Shown here piece after piece: positions 13,271 through 27,100 of a stretch of DNA of 64,000 bases. Below the pieces are notes generated by a model. It did not search any database and was not told where the DNA came from. It saw nothing but the letters and a program-made list of their open reading frames with translations. Position numbers and translations under genes: made by a program. The stretch is from Enoplolaimus lenunculus (taxonomy: Eukaryota; Nematoda; Enoplea; Enoplida; Thoracostomopsidae): the NCBI GenBank assembly GCA_030248215.1, contig JASANG010003130.1:474170-538169 (forward strand), read 5' to 3'. Within the stretch, counting starts at the first letter, position 1; each line of letters opens with the position of its first letter.

Positions 13271-13392
13271 AACGATCAGCAATATATAACTTAACAAATA
13301 ACAGTGTAATATTCCAAGCCTAAGCCTGAGAGTGAGAGTAAGAATAAGCCTAGCTAGACCTATGTTTTATATAACTAAATTTCAAACTATTG

Positions 13393-16300
13393 TCACTTAA
13401 TAGCAACGTTTCTCAATGTAGGCGCAACTATTGTGCCACCGTCTCTGTGAATTGTTAGCGCTTTATTTCTAAACACAGCAACACCATCAGCGTTAACTTT
13501 CATGTCAGGTGCAACAGATTCCCAAATTTTCTTCTTTGGATTTAACACCGGATCAGGTTCTCCTAAATATAAAACAAATATAGTACAGAAGATAAACAAA
13601 ATGTAGTATCCAGACTAAATCCTGACAAATCAACATCTCAATTTTATCTGCTATTCTATCGTATGAATTAAATATTAAATTAATGTAAAATATCCGATAA
13701 TAGTTTAATGTTAAACGAAGAATTATGAAGTTATTGCTGTAATAACAATAATAAATTACAATACTTAATTGACACCTAATGTATATCTGCCATTCTTTTG
13801 TATTAATTGAAATAAAATATAAGACAACTATTTAGTACTTCAATTTCTAGACTAAAATTAAGTACCTACATCATCTTTAAGTTGTTTATAATTCTAACCA
13901 GTCGTATCGGCACTACATTTATTGAGCGAAGCTCGAACACACGCAAGCAATTAAGGTAATATGCAAATTAGTTGTTAGCTAACTATTCATTTGGCACTTT
14001 TGGAGGTTTCTGAGCAATTTCCTCAGATTCCTCGCACCCAAAAACCCTTCAGCCACCCTAATAATTTTTGGAATAATTTAAAAATCCTAATTTTGTCTTG
14101 TCAATTAAGCTAATATGCAAATTAGCTATTAGCTAACTATTCAATTATCGGTTTTGGATGTTTTTAAGCTATTTATTCAAATTCCTCTCACCTAAAAACC
14201 CTTTAGTGCTGAAATTATATTGCTTTTAACCTTAATAATTAGCTAAATATTGTAAAAAGTCCTAATTTATGCTTATAAACTATGCTAATATGCAAATTAT
14301 CTATTAGCTAGCTGCTCAAGTATCGGTTTTGGAGGTTTGTAAACAGTCTACGCAGATTTCTCGCACCCAAAAACCCTATAATGCTAAAATTAGATTGCTT
14401 CTAACTGTAATAATTAGTGAAATATTGTGGAAAGTCCTAATTTAGGCTTAATTAATTATGCAAATTAGCCTGTAGCTAATAAACGGCTTAAAATTTTAAA
14501 ACCCCAATGCGAGGTTAACACAACCCAGAATAAGTGGCTTTCAAACAAATAAAAGTTTATTAAAATCGGTTCAGCCGTTCCTGAGATTCTTTTCGGACGG
14601 ACAGACGGACGGACGGACATCCACCTTTTGACCATCAAGTACAAAACATAAAACGCTTCGCGAAACTCCGAGCTTCGCTCAAAAAGTGACACCCATTAAA
14701 ATCCCCAAAATAATAGGTAATTCGCTCAATTATTGCTGTAGCAAAGTTCCAGTGTTTTACAATGATAGTCATGACTTAAAAACGCATCACTATTGCATAC
14801 GTTTGTACCAAACATAATAATAAATTATTGTTAAACTGTTTTCAAAGTATCCAAAACCCTAACCTTCATAACCTGGAACACAAACACGATCTCCAGGTAC
14901 GCAACCAGCTGGAGGCGTAAGGATTTCAACCTTTTCAGGAGTCGATGCACACATTACCATAGCTTGCGATTCAACGCCTCGCATTTTAGCCGGTTTTAAA
15001 TTGCACAACAGCATCACTGTTCGATTCTGCATCTAAAACAATTCAGAACTGAACCCAGGAAAAGACATATTATTTATCATTTTTCGAAAATTCAATGCGA
15101 AACCAGAGGCTATTTTGTCACAGAATCTTTCATAACAAAAAGATTTAGTATGATATGCATACTTTGACATTAAGAAAACTGATCGGAACCAAATTTGTTT
15201 TAACAGAGACGTAGTATTCCTTATGAAAATGTTTTACTTTTGCTGATTTAGTTTGCACAAATGTTAAGCCACTAAAATGCCGACAGAATTTCCATCCAAA
15301 CTTGCACAACTGCTAATTTAAGACCAATTATACTAAACATAAAAACTTTATTTTCATTTCAATAAATTTTAATGCCTAAACTAGCAAAAAATAACCCTCT
15401 GAACACAAAACTACAGCCGCTAAATTGATTAAGCTACATTTCTTACCTCAGCTTCAGGAATATGATTTACAAGTCCAGACACTACTGTCCTAGGTGTTTC
15501 TTCTCCAACGTCTACTTCTTCAATGTACAAGCTGTCTGCGTCTGGATGTCTCCATGCTTTCTTGATGCGACCGATTCTTAAATCAAGCCTTCGTATATCG
15601 ACAGGGTTACTTGACTCCTCATTAGACGCTGAAGCTGCTTTCGTTTTCACGGATTTGGCTTGCTTAGCATCTGAAACAACGATTCAGTAAGACTTGACAC
15701 AATACCAGAACGTATCATCCCGGTTCTTAGCAAACGGCGTAAGTGAGAGCCACCAAATTTTTAGAAAACGCTGTGTAAAGTTTAAAAGACTTTTACAAAG
15801 CTTTGTTCTCGAACGTCTGATACATGTTTTTATATTTTAAACATGTGTAAAACACAACTACAATGTTTTTTGTGATGAATATGTTAAGTACACTACGTCA
15901 GATACGTACAAAAACTTGTTTAAAATTACCATCCAAAATAACCGTGATATGAGTACAGAAAAATTAATGTTATTCAAACTCACCTGATTTTGTTTTAGTT
16001 TTGGTATGAACTTCTTCGTCAATTTTGTCTACGATTCTAGTTTCGCTCGACTTTTCAGAAGTGTCACCCTTATTTTCACTGATGCCGGTGGCAGACGGAA
16101 ATTTTCGGCTGAATTCCGGAACAGAAATTTGTTGAACTTCAAAAAAGCAAGCAACCATTTAGTAAAATAACTAATAATTGATGTTATTACTTACGGATAT
16201 AATGAAACAGAAAAAAGTTTGCGCAATCGGCAAAATGGTCGCTTAAAACATAATTAGAATTTAACAAATGCTGGCTAAAACAATAACGCCAGAATATTAT

Positions 16301-17552
16301 TGATTACTAGAATATTGAATTTCCGATGACTACATGTATTATCGTTTTTCTATGCTCACCCCCGCGTGCGGTTTCCATTTTAACCAATTTCGCTTTCGCT
16401 GTTGCTATTTCTTTCCGCAACTTTTCATTGTCGTTTATCAATCGTTGCTCCTCTTCGAGCGCTGCAATTATTTAGACAGTTTTAAGACCAACGTAGTACG
16501 CATACTCAAACACCGTTGTTTTGTTCAATGTAAATTGACACATTGTGTTCAGCAAATTGGGCAAATCGTCATTTGCGATTAAAAGGCCATGTTGATTTTG
16601 CGGCTTAGTTCAAATGAAGAGACTCGGGCGGACGAACATTTCTACAATAATCTACATACAGAAAATGTAAAAGTGTTCTTAAACACTAAAAGACAAATCT
16701 AAATACGCTAAATATTTAACGCAGAACATACCGATATCTAGCAAAAATGAATCAATACGTTAACCATTGCTGCCATTATACTCAATATAACTTTCAAAAA
16801 AATAAAATATAGATATTCGACAAACTAAATAATACAATTTAATTTGGTATGTCATACCACTAACCTTGGCGTTCGCACAAATGTTCCACACGTGTTTCTA
16901 GTGTTGAAACCAGCGTTTCTAAATGACACAAACTTGAATCAAGTACACTAGTTGCATTGCTATCTTGAATTCGCGTGAGAAGTTGAACAATTTCTGATAA
17001 TTCGGCATCGACAAAACGTTCACTTTCGGCTCGGTTCCTGATTGAAGTTGACTATAACAATAAAAGCAAAAACACTAATTTACTGGTCCAACTCTTAAAT
17101 AATCAGGAAACGGCGGTATGCGGAGCGGATAAGCATGACTTGTTATTAAATGATCTCAATTTTTATACTCTGGTTATGCAAATTTTTACAACGACTTTGA
17201 CTAGTAAGCATTAAACAACAATTATCGCGTAGTTCAACCTCATGTTTGAGGAATGACACAACTTTAGATAGGATATCTCGCTCTACAATAGATCTTCACG
17301 ACCATTGCTTTACCTGAGTCAAAACCAAACCACCAATAAACTTTTTTAGATACAAACGAGCCGTTTTCCAGCAAAAATATGTTAACTACAAGAACAAAAA
17401 CAAGCTAAATAGCTCAATCACATAATAGTTATATGTACATTTGAAATAGGCACAGTTGTTACACTGTTAACGTTCTGCTTGTCTATCTTTTTCATCGCAT
17501 TATGTTCTGTACTGCCAGGACTAGCTTTGATTTCATTGTTACTGACGGTCAT
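13393..17552 (-). CDS. AIMP1: AIMP1/p43 (multisynthetase complex scaffold, EMAP II domain), 7 coding exons
   Basis: Non-catalytic scaffold of the animal multi-tRNA-synthetase complex and tRNA binder. Coding exons: 17552 to about 17463 (end uncertain, several GT sites), 17051-16865, 16461-16360, 16136-15984, 15670-15447, 15032-14864, 13562-13393. Phases agree from exon 2 on, giving about 364 residues (human 312). Seen: a coiled-coil stretch in exon 3 ([17 protein letters not shown]) like the p43 leucine-zipper region; a charged linker; then the EMAP II tRNA-binding OB fold from [14 protein letters not shown] through [29 protein letters not shown] and NPKKKIWE to the stop. Exon 2, about 62 residues with predicted helix, is not obviously present in human p43. 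The first coding exon begins just after a strong acceptor (TGTTTTCTAG), so an upstream untranslated exon or a spliced leader joins it. MARS1 lies immediately upstream on the same strand. The last intron carries a satellite-bearing MITE. Confidence 0.93.
13918..14686. mobile_element. Satellite-bearing inverted-end element (family F), AIMP1 last intron
   Basis: Ends TTGAGCGAAGCTCG are inverted. The interior has about three repeats of 155-175 bp, each with TAATATGCAAATTA, TTAGCTAACT, a CCTCGCACC block and AATTAGTGAAATATTGT. Near the right end there is GTTCAGCCGTTCCTGAGATT and a GGAC microsatellite. A longer relative lies at 28938-30105. Confidence 0.75.
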
Positions 17553-17796
17553 TGGGTTTCCTAGAAAACAAATAAAAGAAATGCCAGATTCACTTTCGCT
17601 TCTTTGTCTAATAATCCAGCTAAGCTAATTTGTTATTGAAATCTGCTTCGCAAAATGTCAACTCAGCTACTGTCACGCCCGTTGATAAATAGTAAGCTGA
17701 TACAAACCAACTATAAAGTTTACAAAAAACAATTTCAAAACTTTTGTAATATACGATTAAGTTTTCTTAAACTTATGCAACTTCCAAAATATCATC

Positions 17797-17949
17797 CGTA
17801 CGCGCACCGAGTGACTTTTGATTGGTTAGTATGATGGTCACTGAAGCATTTTGGCTTTAATCTGCAGCACAATGATGCTTTTTGGCTTCAGCGTGCTGTC
17901 TACTGAATCCAAAAACGTCAGCGTCTCAAAAGTCAGCTAGCGTACGCAT
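17797..17949. repeat. Imperfect inverted repeat (MITE-like) between MARS1 and AIMP1
   Basis: The ends carry CGTACGC and TGACTTTTGA in opposite orientation, with 8 and 4 bases respectively between the two blocks. It occupies about 150 of the roughly 560 bp that separate the MARS1 stop codon from the AIMP1 acceptor. It contains the only ATTAAA-type poly(A) hexamer I see for MARS1 (minus strand, near 17856). Confidence 0.5.
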
Positions 17950-18117
17950 GATTATAAAACTACCGATACAAAGAAAGTTAAGACGCCATTTAACAACATT
18001 TCATTGTAGTATGAATACACTAGGCAGTCACAGTTTGAATTACGAGAAAAAATAAAACTCAGAGGTAAAAATTTCACGTCAGCTTTAACCATATTTCACA
18101 TGAACCGAAACCCAAAA

Positions 18118-21100
18118 TCATAAAACACCTTTGTCTGAAGTCTTCTTTTTGTGCTTTCCAGACGACGCCTTGGCTATAGGCGTCCCTGTTGCTTGGGCCA
18201 ATTTTGTTTTTAGAGCTAACAATTTAGCAACTTCGACGTCTATTGTCGCTTTATCTGCCTTTGCTGCCTTCAGGTCTCTAACTTTGTTGCCCTGCAAAAT
18301 AAATGCTGTGTAGGATTTACACATTTCAAATACTTGAGTAAAAAATTTCCGCGATATATCAACGATTAGTGCAACGCGAGGCTCCTTTATACGTTTGAAA
18401 CTTGACTTTGAAGACACTATGTGGCAAAAGATTACATCTGTATTAGCACCCGAATTTTGTTCTTAGGCACGCGTGTTATGAATAAATATGGCCCATGTTA
18501 ATTACAGGGTCTGCCCACTGAGAAACTTTCAGACTGGAATGCCTAAGCCTAGGTTATGTTTAACCTTATGCTTTGGCGTTAGGCTTGGTTTAGGCGCAGG
18601 TCTTTTGACTTAGCGGGCAGGCCCTCATAACTAACATACGCCAAAAATCGTTACCTGCTGAGCAAGTTCTTCCTCAATTTTCTTGATATCACCGGCCGAT
18701 ATCTAAAAATTGCACCAACACATCTTATGCTTAACGTATCTGAACGGTCATCTTGTTTTAAAACAGTCGTTTTAGTCCGCGTTTAAGATTTTAACTGAGT
18801 CAAGCGGACAAATTTAACGGTTTGAAGCATGATATAGTTATTAATTTAATCAACCAAAACTGAATGAAGACCATTAAGATGCTATTTAGGATTCCCAAAA
18901 ATCCACTGAAGGGTTAAAAAATTTGCATTCTGAAAAATACCGACGTTCAGCAGTGCAGAAACTACTGAAAAAGACCCAATCACAACTTGTGCTAACACTC
19001 TTTAAACAAATCGGTCATATTACTTGAAATACTTTTAGCATTTGATCGCAATCCTCATAACAAAAATTAAGTGAAACGCATTGACCTCAACATTTCCATC
19101 AGTCCCAGCGAATTTAGCTTTCAACTTCTCCACCCGATCGGCTTCAAGTTTTTGAAACAAAGGGCTCGGCTGGAATTAAATTAACAAGTTATGTGCATAT
19201 AGTTGCTGTTGCATTGCAACTTACAGATACTTATCCAGGTGCATCAGAAACCTTTTGTACAATGGTACTTTCAAACATTAGACATTTTACCATCTTTTTG
19301 TAAAGTATCAGCGGAAGACGAAGAGTAATGTCCACGTGGCATCTGAGCTAAGTTTTTGCTCGGGCCCATTACAAATTGTTGAGCTACAGAAAACACTTTG
19401 ACCTCTATTTTCTGATTTTGAGAACGCGCCACTGGCTATGACCTCGTTAGCATATATTACTACTTCGCTTCTGACAGTTGGCATGCGTTTAATAAACATT
19501 TCCGCCAACACCCAAACGATATACAAATTTCATTTTAACCGTTCAGTACTCGGTGCAGTCAAAATTATTCTGCTAATTTCCATCGTTGTCATACAAAACA
19601 CACAGACAAAAATTCATACTTGCACAAGGTTTACTTACCTCTCCAATAATATGACCCGGTTTCAAGTACTGGATTATGCTAGTTTGACGCAATGTGTTAA
19701 CAAATTTCGGTGCATTTAGCTGCCGTTGAATTGTAACACTTGTCTCAGGCATATACGGTCGTAGCAGTACAGATAGAAAACAAGAAATGTTCACTCCGAG
19801 GCCAATCACGGACGCGGCAATCCGCCTAAAAACAACATATCAAGTCAGCCGTGACAGAGCAGCGTTAGTACTTTGTACTCTGAAATGTGCGTAGCACCTA
19901 TCAATACTGTATTGACCCGAATAAGAGGGGGGGGGGCTGATATTTATTTGGCCTCTCCAGAGTGTACCCCCGTTGTTATTCGGTTACGGACTGTTATTTA
20001 TTTTTAACCCACGCTCCGCCGCCCTTCGTTACTGATATATATCCGTTACTGCAAGTATCCGTTGAAATAAACGTTTATTTGTCTTGTGCCAATAGCTTGA
20101 CCGATAATACAAGGGTACTTAGGAATGTACTTTCAAAATTTAAGTACGCTTTAAAGTTTCGAACTCAAATTATTTGCTCCTGGAGTCATTTATGCGCAAC
20201 AATTAGGGTTAATTGACATTTATGGACTATAATTAGGGTTTAGGGACTATATCCGCTTACGGACTCTTATTAGGGATACGGAGTCTTATTGATTCGGACC
20301 CAAAATGGGGACCCCCTCTTATTAGGATCAATACAGTAGGTGGTTATAGAACAGTGTTGGTTCTAAACCGCTCAAAAAGCCAATACTATAACAAATCTTA
20401 TTAAGTACGCATTACTGAACTTTATTTCATGTCTGAAAATTCGGATCCCCGACTATGGCAGGTCAATTTATGAGGATGCAATACTAACTGGTAATAGGTA
20501 GAAAGCATTGTTAACAATACGGCTGTCTACAACATTTTCCTACAAAAAACTTTCACTTTTTTGCATCATCCGTCAGAAACGTTACTAAATTTTATTTTAA
20601 GTGTTGACTAACTGCTTATTCATTGGCCGTAAGCAGTCATATAGTCAAATCGATAATGTATTCAACTTTAGCTTACGTTTTTAAGATCGCGGTATACAAA
20701 ACACAATGAGCAGCACCACACAGGACGCAATCTGCAGCCATACTACCGTAAACAAATGTTTATTTTTATCTGGATCCAAAATTACATTTCAAGTTATACA
20801 CTACAACATCAGCTGTCAGAATAAAGTTTGTACAATTTCCCAGATGCATAATTATTCCCATTTTACAAATATTCTTGTAAGTGAAAATTAGCTGCTATGA
20901 TATCATTTCAACTATTTATACTACACAGGAATTCTGAACAAAAAAGGAAAGGCAGAAGAAAATAAAACTCACTTTGCTCCAGCATCTCCTTTGACCTTAA
21001 CCCACGGCTCATTAGATTGAATGTATTGATTCCCAAGACGCGAAATATTCAAAATATTACGCATTGCGTCACGTAATCTAAGATTAAAATAACGAAAAAA

Positions 21101-24100
21101 TACAGGGACCGTAAAAGGCTCTAAATTTCAACTAAACATTTATCATTGAACCAATTTGTATCGTGATAGAAAACTGGAACAGCAACCTTGTTTCCTAACA
21201 GACCTTAATTAAAAAACTATCTTTGATATTATTACAATTTGATCAAAACCAAAATTCCAGTGATGCAAAGACTGAAATGAGTACGTTAAACCCGCCTTTC
21301 TAAATTACAAAACAACTATAGGTATTATAATAGCAGATAACTGCAAGACTTTACTTGATACTTTCCAACAGTTCAATATATTCCGTATACTCGCGGTTGA
21401 TTTCAGTCAAAAGCTGCTTATCACCTTTGGTCAGCTGAATTTCAGGCACTGTATGATTGAAAAACTTCGCACAAAACGACAAAGCTCTGAAAACCATACT
21501 TTAGAGTTTAATTTAATTGTGTGTATGCTGCTGGATTTTTCACGGTGTGCTAGCTTTATTAAACAAATATTTCAGCTGGTTTCTGATCGAAATAAACACA
21601 TAATAGAAAAAATTATATTCATCGTCAAAAAATTTTCATGTTCGTTTTAAGAGTAAGAAGAATTGTAATATTGACGATTTCTTATTTTGATTAAATTGTA
21701 CATGAACGCGGCAATGTACACTCGCAAAGAAAGCAGTCAACTTTATATTATTCCTACACATATCACTATCGGTGCGCAGAAAGTGTTGCTTGTCTGCAGG
21801 AGATTGGCCATAACATATTGAACATCTGCTAGGCCTACCATTAGAAAGAATGCGAGAAATGTCAACGCTTTAGCATTCTTAATATATTGTAGACCTCAAA
21901 TAGCGAAGTACAAATACAAAACATGCGCAGCAAACTACAGTTTACCTCACCTGTTAACAAAATTTCCTAGATTATTTAACAACTCTGAGTTAATTTTCAA
22001 CGCAAAATCATCCCAATTGAACGATGAATCCTTAAAAACAACGATAAACGCTTAACAAATATAATGAAAATTAATAATATATTTTCCAGAGACCAAATAT
22101 TACCCATCAAACAAATCTGTGCGGATATGTGTACCATAAACTTCAATACTGAATGGCATGCATACTGCAAAACATACAAAATGTTAATGTCTCGTGGTGC
22201 CAGACTGTAAGCTCATATGTGGTGCAGTGGCTAATGTGAGGAACTGACAATCAAATCTAACAATAACTTAAACTCTTTACACTATTCAGCTCTTACGTGC
22301 TGTTCCGTGTCAAGTATAGGGGTCTGCCTGCTGGGAGACAAAAGAAATAGGGGAGTTGGAGACTTGGAAGCTTATGCTTAGGCTTATGTTAAGCCTTAAG
22401 CTTAGGTATAAATTAAGTCTAGGCTTATGCCTAGTATGCACTATGCATGTACTTACAGTTTACATGGGCCATGTTTTAGACATACTTGACTTTCTGGACG
22501 AATGTACAGCAAATAAAATCGCCAATAATCAACAGGTATTCCTGTCTCACGTGCATGATCACCAAACACACCAACACCACGACTTTTCGAAAACTTTTTG
22601 TCTTCATAATTCAAATACTCTAAAATAAAACTAATATATCTGCTGTTCCACATAACATCGTTAACATAAAACACCAACATCACAGTTACCTCAAATCACT
22701 TGATGCATCTACTTCTTTCAGCGACAAATGTGCCAAAAATATTGCAGACTTGACTACAAAAATTATCCAACTAGCAGCAGCACAACATAAACAATGTAGT
22801 TACGATTGCGATCATGGATTATAAATTCAGTTAAAACAAACCGGTAGCAGATATGGCTTTTACAATCGTATATGAATCGTGTGCTCCAATACACGACGCC
22901 GGAAATATAACGCTATGAAACGGCACGTTGTCTTTGCCGACGAAGTGATACAATTCTACCTAAACAAAACAAACAAGCATGCATCCATAAAAAGAGTGGA
23001 ACACCAGCCTGTCTCTAGTAAACGGATTCACGTAAAGCGTAGTACCGGTGACCAGTTCCAAAACTGTCAGAATAAAATATGGAAAGGGTTTGAATTGTCT
23101 TCTATCATTAGTACGCCAACCGCCGGTCCGGGGAAAATGGCGTCATACGGCTTGTTGTTGCGTTGTTGTCTATCATTAATTAAGCATGCTTACATTTTCC
23201 GGATTATGCCACCATTGTCTCCATTCAGTTGTATAGTTGGCAGTAATTGAAATATAACCTATAGGAGCGTCGAACCAGACGTAAAATACCTAAATAAAAC
23301 AACTTATAATGACAATACAATACTGTTTGAAATTAAATATTCATACGACGCAGCAAATCGTTTTCCATAAAGTCCAACTTTTGCTTCCCAAAATTTCACC
23401 AAGACATATCCAAAACAGAGCTACAAAGCACTATCTGTTTACAAAATACGAAATTTCTTCATTATAATTTATTTATGACTTATTCAATTTAAACTTGGCT
23501 GAGATCTCTTCTGCCATTGTTCAGTGAAACTGCATCGAGTACCGTCCGTTCATCAAGTAAGCCAAGTGCAAACAATAGTTTGAAAGGGATGACAGATACT
23601 AAGTACGATGAAAACCCAACTTTATTTCAGCTTCTGAAGATTTCTTTTTTGACCTCGGCGCAAAATTATCCGAACAGTACAGGGGGCTCCGGTACCGAGT
23701 CAAACGTATAACACCTATATATAGTTCGTAAAATACCAATACTCGCATACTTTAAAACAAACATTCACAACCGGTCACAACAGACAATAAAATCCGATTG
23801 TAGCGTCCAAACAAAAATTCAAAGTCCACAACTACAACCAACAGAGCAATATATTATACCTTATCAGTGAAACCTTGTAATGGAACCGGTGTACCCCATT
23901 TGAGATCGCGGGTAATACATCGTGCTCTGAGACCATCTTTCAGCCATGCCCTTGTTATATTAACAGCGTTAGAAGTCCATTTGCATTCAGGGCTAGTCCA
24001 TAATTTTTCCAAATGTGCCGACAGTTCTGGTTCAATCTGTAACATTACAAACATACAGATCATATTATATATTAATTGCCAGCGTGCCACTATTCCTCTG

Positions 24101-27100
24101 GAAATTTCCGTAACTCACATGAACATTTATTTTACGTTTAGTACATTCAGTAACTGAGCTATCAATAATTAACAATAAACCAAATGGGACTGAAAATTTA
24201 AAGCATTCAGTTAGCAATCACTTGGTCTTTTGTTGTCCATTAGAGACACCACAGGCCTGCTTAACAGCTCCAGTGGAACAAGGAACCAATCGATAATATT
24301 TTTAAAATCAATTTGTTTTATCAATTAGCAAACAAAACTTTCAACTAAAAGTCTCACCTTTGGCAGGTCTAAAAACAGATGCGTTGACGATTTAACTGTC
24401 GGTTGAGATTGACACAGCTTGCACCGCGCACTTTTCAGGTCCGTCGCGTTTGCAATTAAACGTCCGCATTTGTCACACTGATCGCCACGCGCGTCAGTAT
24501 AAGCGCACCAAGGACAAGTGCCTTCCACGAAACGATCCGCGAGAAACCTATAAGCCCGAAACAGTAGTGTGCTCTATCTCTACAAGAGCTATTCTTCAAT
24601 ATTGTTACGGAGAGAAATCACTATTTTTAATTACACCACGAATCATTTGAGACCAAGTTTCAAAGCGAAAATATAATTTCTTCTCTATCAGCTGTAATAA
24701 AGCGGCACCACGCTGGAGAGTTAAGCTAGTTAAATTGTTTCAGTTTTGAATAAAATTAGTTATATACAATAAAAAATAATAGAAATCGCAGTACGTCGTA
24801 CATATTTAATTCTTCCTTACCTACTTATTGAAATTAACAAATTATTGAAATAATTTCTTAAGTTCACCTGTCGCATTTTGCACAATGTAACTGGTCCACT
24901 ACTTGAGTTTGGAGCAAATTGTTCAGGTGCAACCTTCGAAATATGTCTTGTGCAATTCTAAAGAATATACATACATAGGTATATAGACACATAAAACTAA
25001 GACACACCTTCTAAACGAGCATATTTCCACAATGAAAATAAAACATTTTATGTGGCAGCAGTTCGAAAATCAAAACCCTTTTGATTACAGTACGTATTGC
25101 AAATGCAATACAGCGCTACTGGTATGCAGCTTAAAATATTCGACTTTTCGAACAAATTCTAAACCTCTCACCACGCATCGTTTATAAATTTATCACTATG
25201 TATATGTGTATATAACCTACTCCGTTTGATAATTGGTCGTTGTCCTCCCAAATTTATCAAAATCAATATTAAACCATTTATACACAGCATCGTGAAGCTG
25301 AAAGTATTTGTCACAGATTTGTTGTGGAGTTACACCATCCGCAAGTGCTTTGGTTTCGGTCGCAGTACCATATTCGTCTGTGCCACAAACAAATAGCGTA
25401 TTATTGCCGCGAAGCTTGTTGAACCTAAGATTCATCAAAACATACGTGCAGCTGACATTGCAGGGCTACCACCATACCATATAAAATGAAATATGAAAAA
25501 CAAAACAAGCAAGCAGCTGAAAAATCGACATTCTTTCGTAGGAAGGGTAAATCATTGAACAGGATTTTTGCTACAATTCTGATTTATAATGTGCTGTTCT
25601 CGACCTAGGAATTCCAATAATATGTAATTTAGCCATATATTCCGAGAAAAATTCTATTTTATACCCAAGGTCCACTTTATGAAACATGCTGAAATAAAGT
25701 GCAACGCCAAGGTGCTTAGCCGGAGGTGTGGGGACCTTTTTCCATAATTACATAATATCTAGTGGATCCAAATATTAAAAACCATTCTTGTGTTAAAATA
25801 TATAAAATTTTTGAGAAACAACTTATTTATTATTGGTTATATCAGTTCAAAACCGCCAATCTAAAATTGTCTAGCCTCCGGGGGTTCAACAGAAAATTTA
25901 TTTAACCTTTTCACCGTTTTCGCAGAAAACATGCTGCTTGATTTTATCCCCTCGCCGAAGAAAGTCCAAAAATCACACCTGTTAAAAACGTCAGCACTAA
26001 GTACACAACCAATAATTGTACCCAAGTGAGGCAGATTATTCACGTAAGGTAACGCTGCGGCGATAAGCAAGTTTCGACTGCCGGAAACAGGTAACCTAAA
26101 ATAAAGTTTGCAAACAAAACTCTTGCGGATATCAATATGTACGTATATGAAAATATAATACCACAGCCGCAGATGAATTATTCGTTGTAACCTGTTGTAC
26201 GGATGCAAGGTGTCTACAGTGTTATAATGGCGTCGAAAATATCAATTGTACAGATGTCAATGCAGCCACCGCTTCGAAACCATAACAGAATTTAGGATGA
26301 TAATAACTGGGATGACATTTTTGAGAGTGTAAGCATGTGAGACATGCTTGTCCTGGTGCATATGCAATAAATGCAATGCACATTGTGCTGTACGGTCGAC
26401 ATATATAGTCGATGAAAAACGCAGTTGGAGAGGCGGGCTGCGTGGCGCAGTGGTAATAGCGTCTGCCTTACACGCCCGCGCTATGAACACGGTAGCCAGT
26501 CGAAAATAGGATGGACGGTCAAGGGACGACCTTGTTGAAAATAAGGGCATGTAAGCATGTGAGACATGCTTGTCCTGGTGCATATGCAATAAATGCAATG
26601 CACATTGTGTTGTACGGTCGACATATATAGTCGATGAAAAACGCAGTTGGAGAGGCGGGCTACGTGGCGCAGTGGTAGAGTGCTCGCTTAAGGATCCATA
26701 GGCTGAGAGTTCGATCCCCGCTCTAGCCCGCTTTTCCACCTGCTTAGTTGAAAGATCTAAAGTCCCGGTTCCTACCTTGACTGACAGAGAGAATGTGAGA
26801 GTCATGGATTGACGAGCTTTTCCACCATAAGTCTAAGGTAACCGAGGATAGGCGGTGCTCAAACTTTTCTACTGATATCAATCAAAAACCAATGCGGGCT
26901 TTATTTTGCAAACATGCCAATGCAGATATATACTAACTTTTTACACGATCCTTGAAGAACAGATTTTATCAACATGACATCATTTAGAAATGCGGAAACT
27001 AAAACCCTAATAACCATATAAGATGAGAACGGTTAATTCCTCACCAAAGGTGCCGTGTATTACCGGTGTCGATACTGATTAATTAGCATATCCCATCAAT

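Noticed and set aside
26647-26735. Functional tRNA gene
   Set aside because: A and B boxes are visible and the acceptor partly pairs, but anticodon and T stems fail and the sequence belongs to a duplicated repeat.
26257-26805. Minus-strand open frame of 182 codons
   Set aside because: It covers the duplicated SINE-like block antisense; its internal repeat is explained by that duplication, and no homology is recognised.
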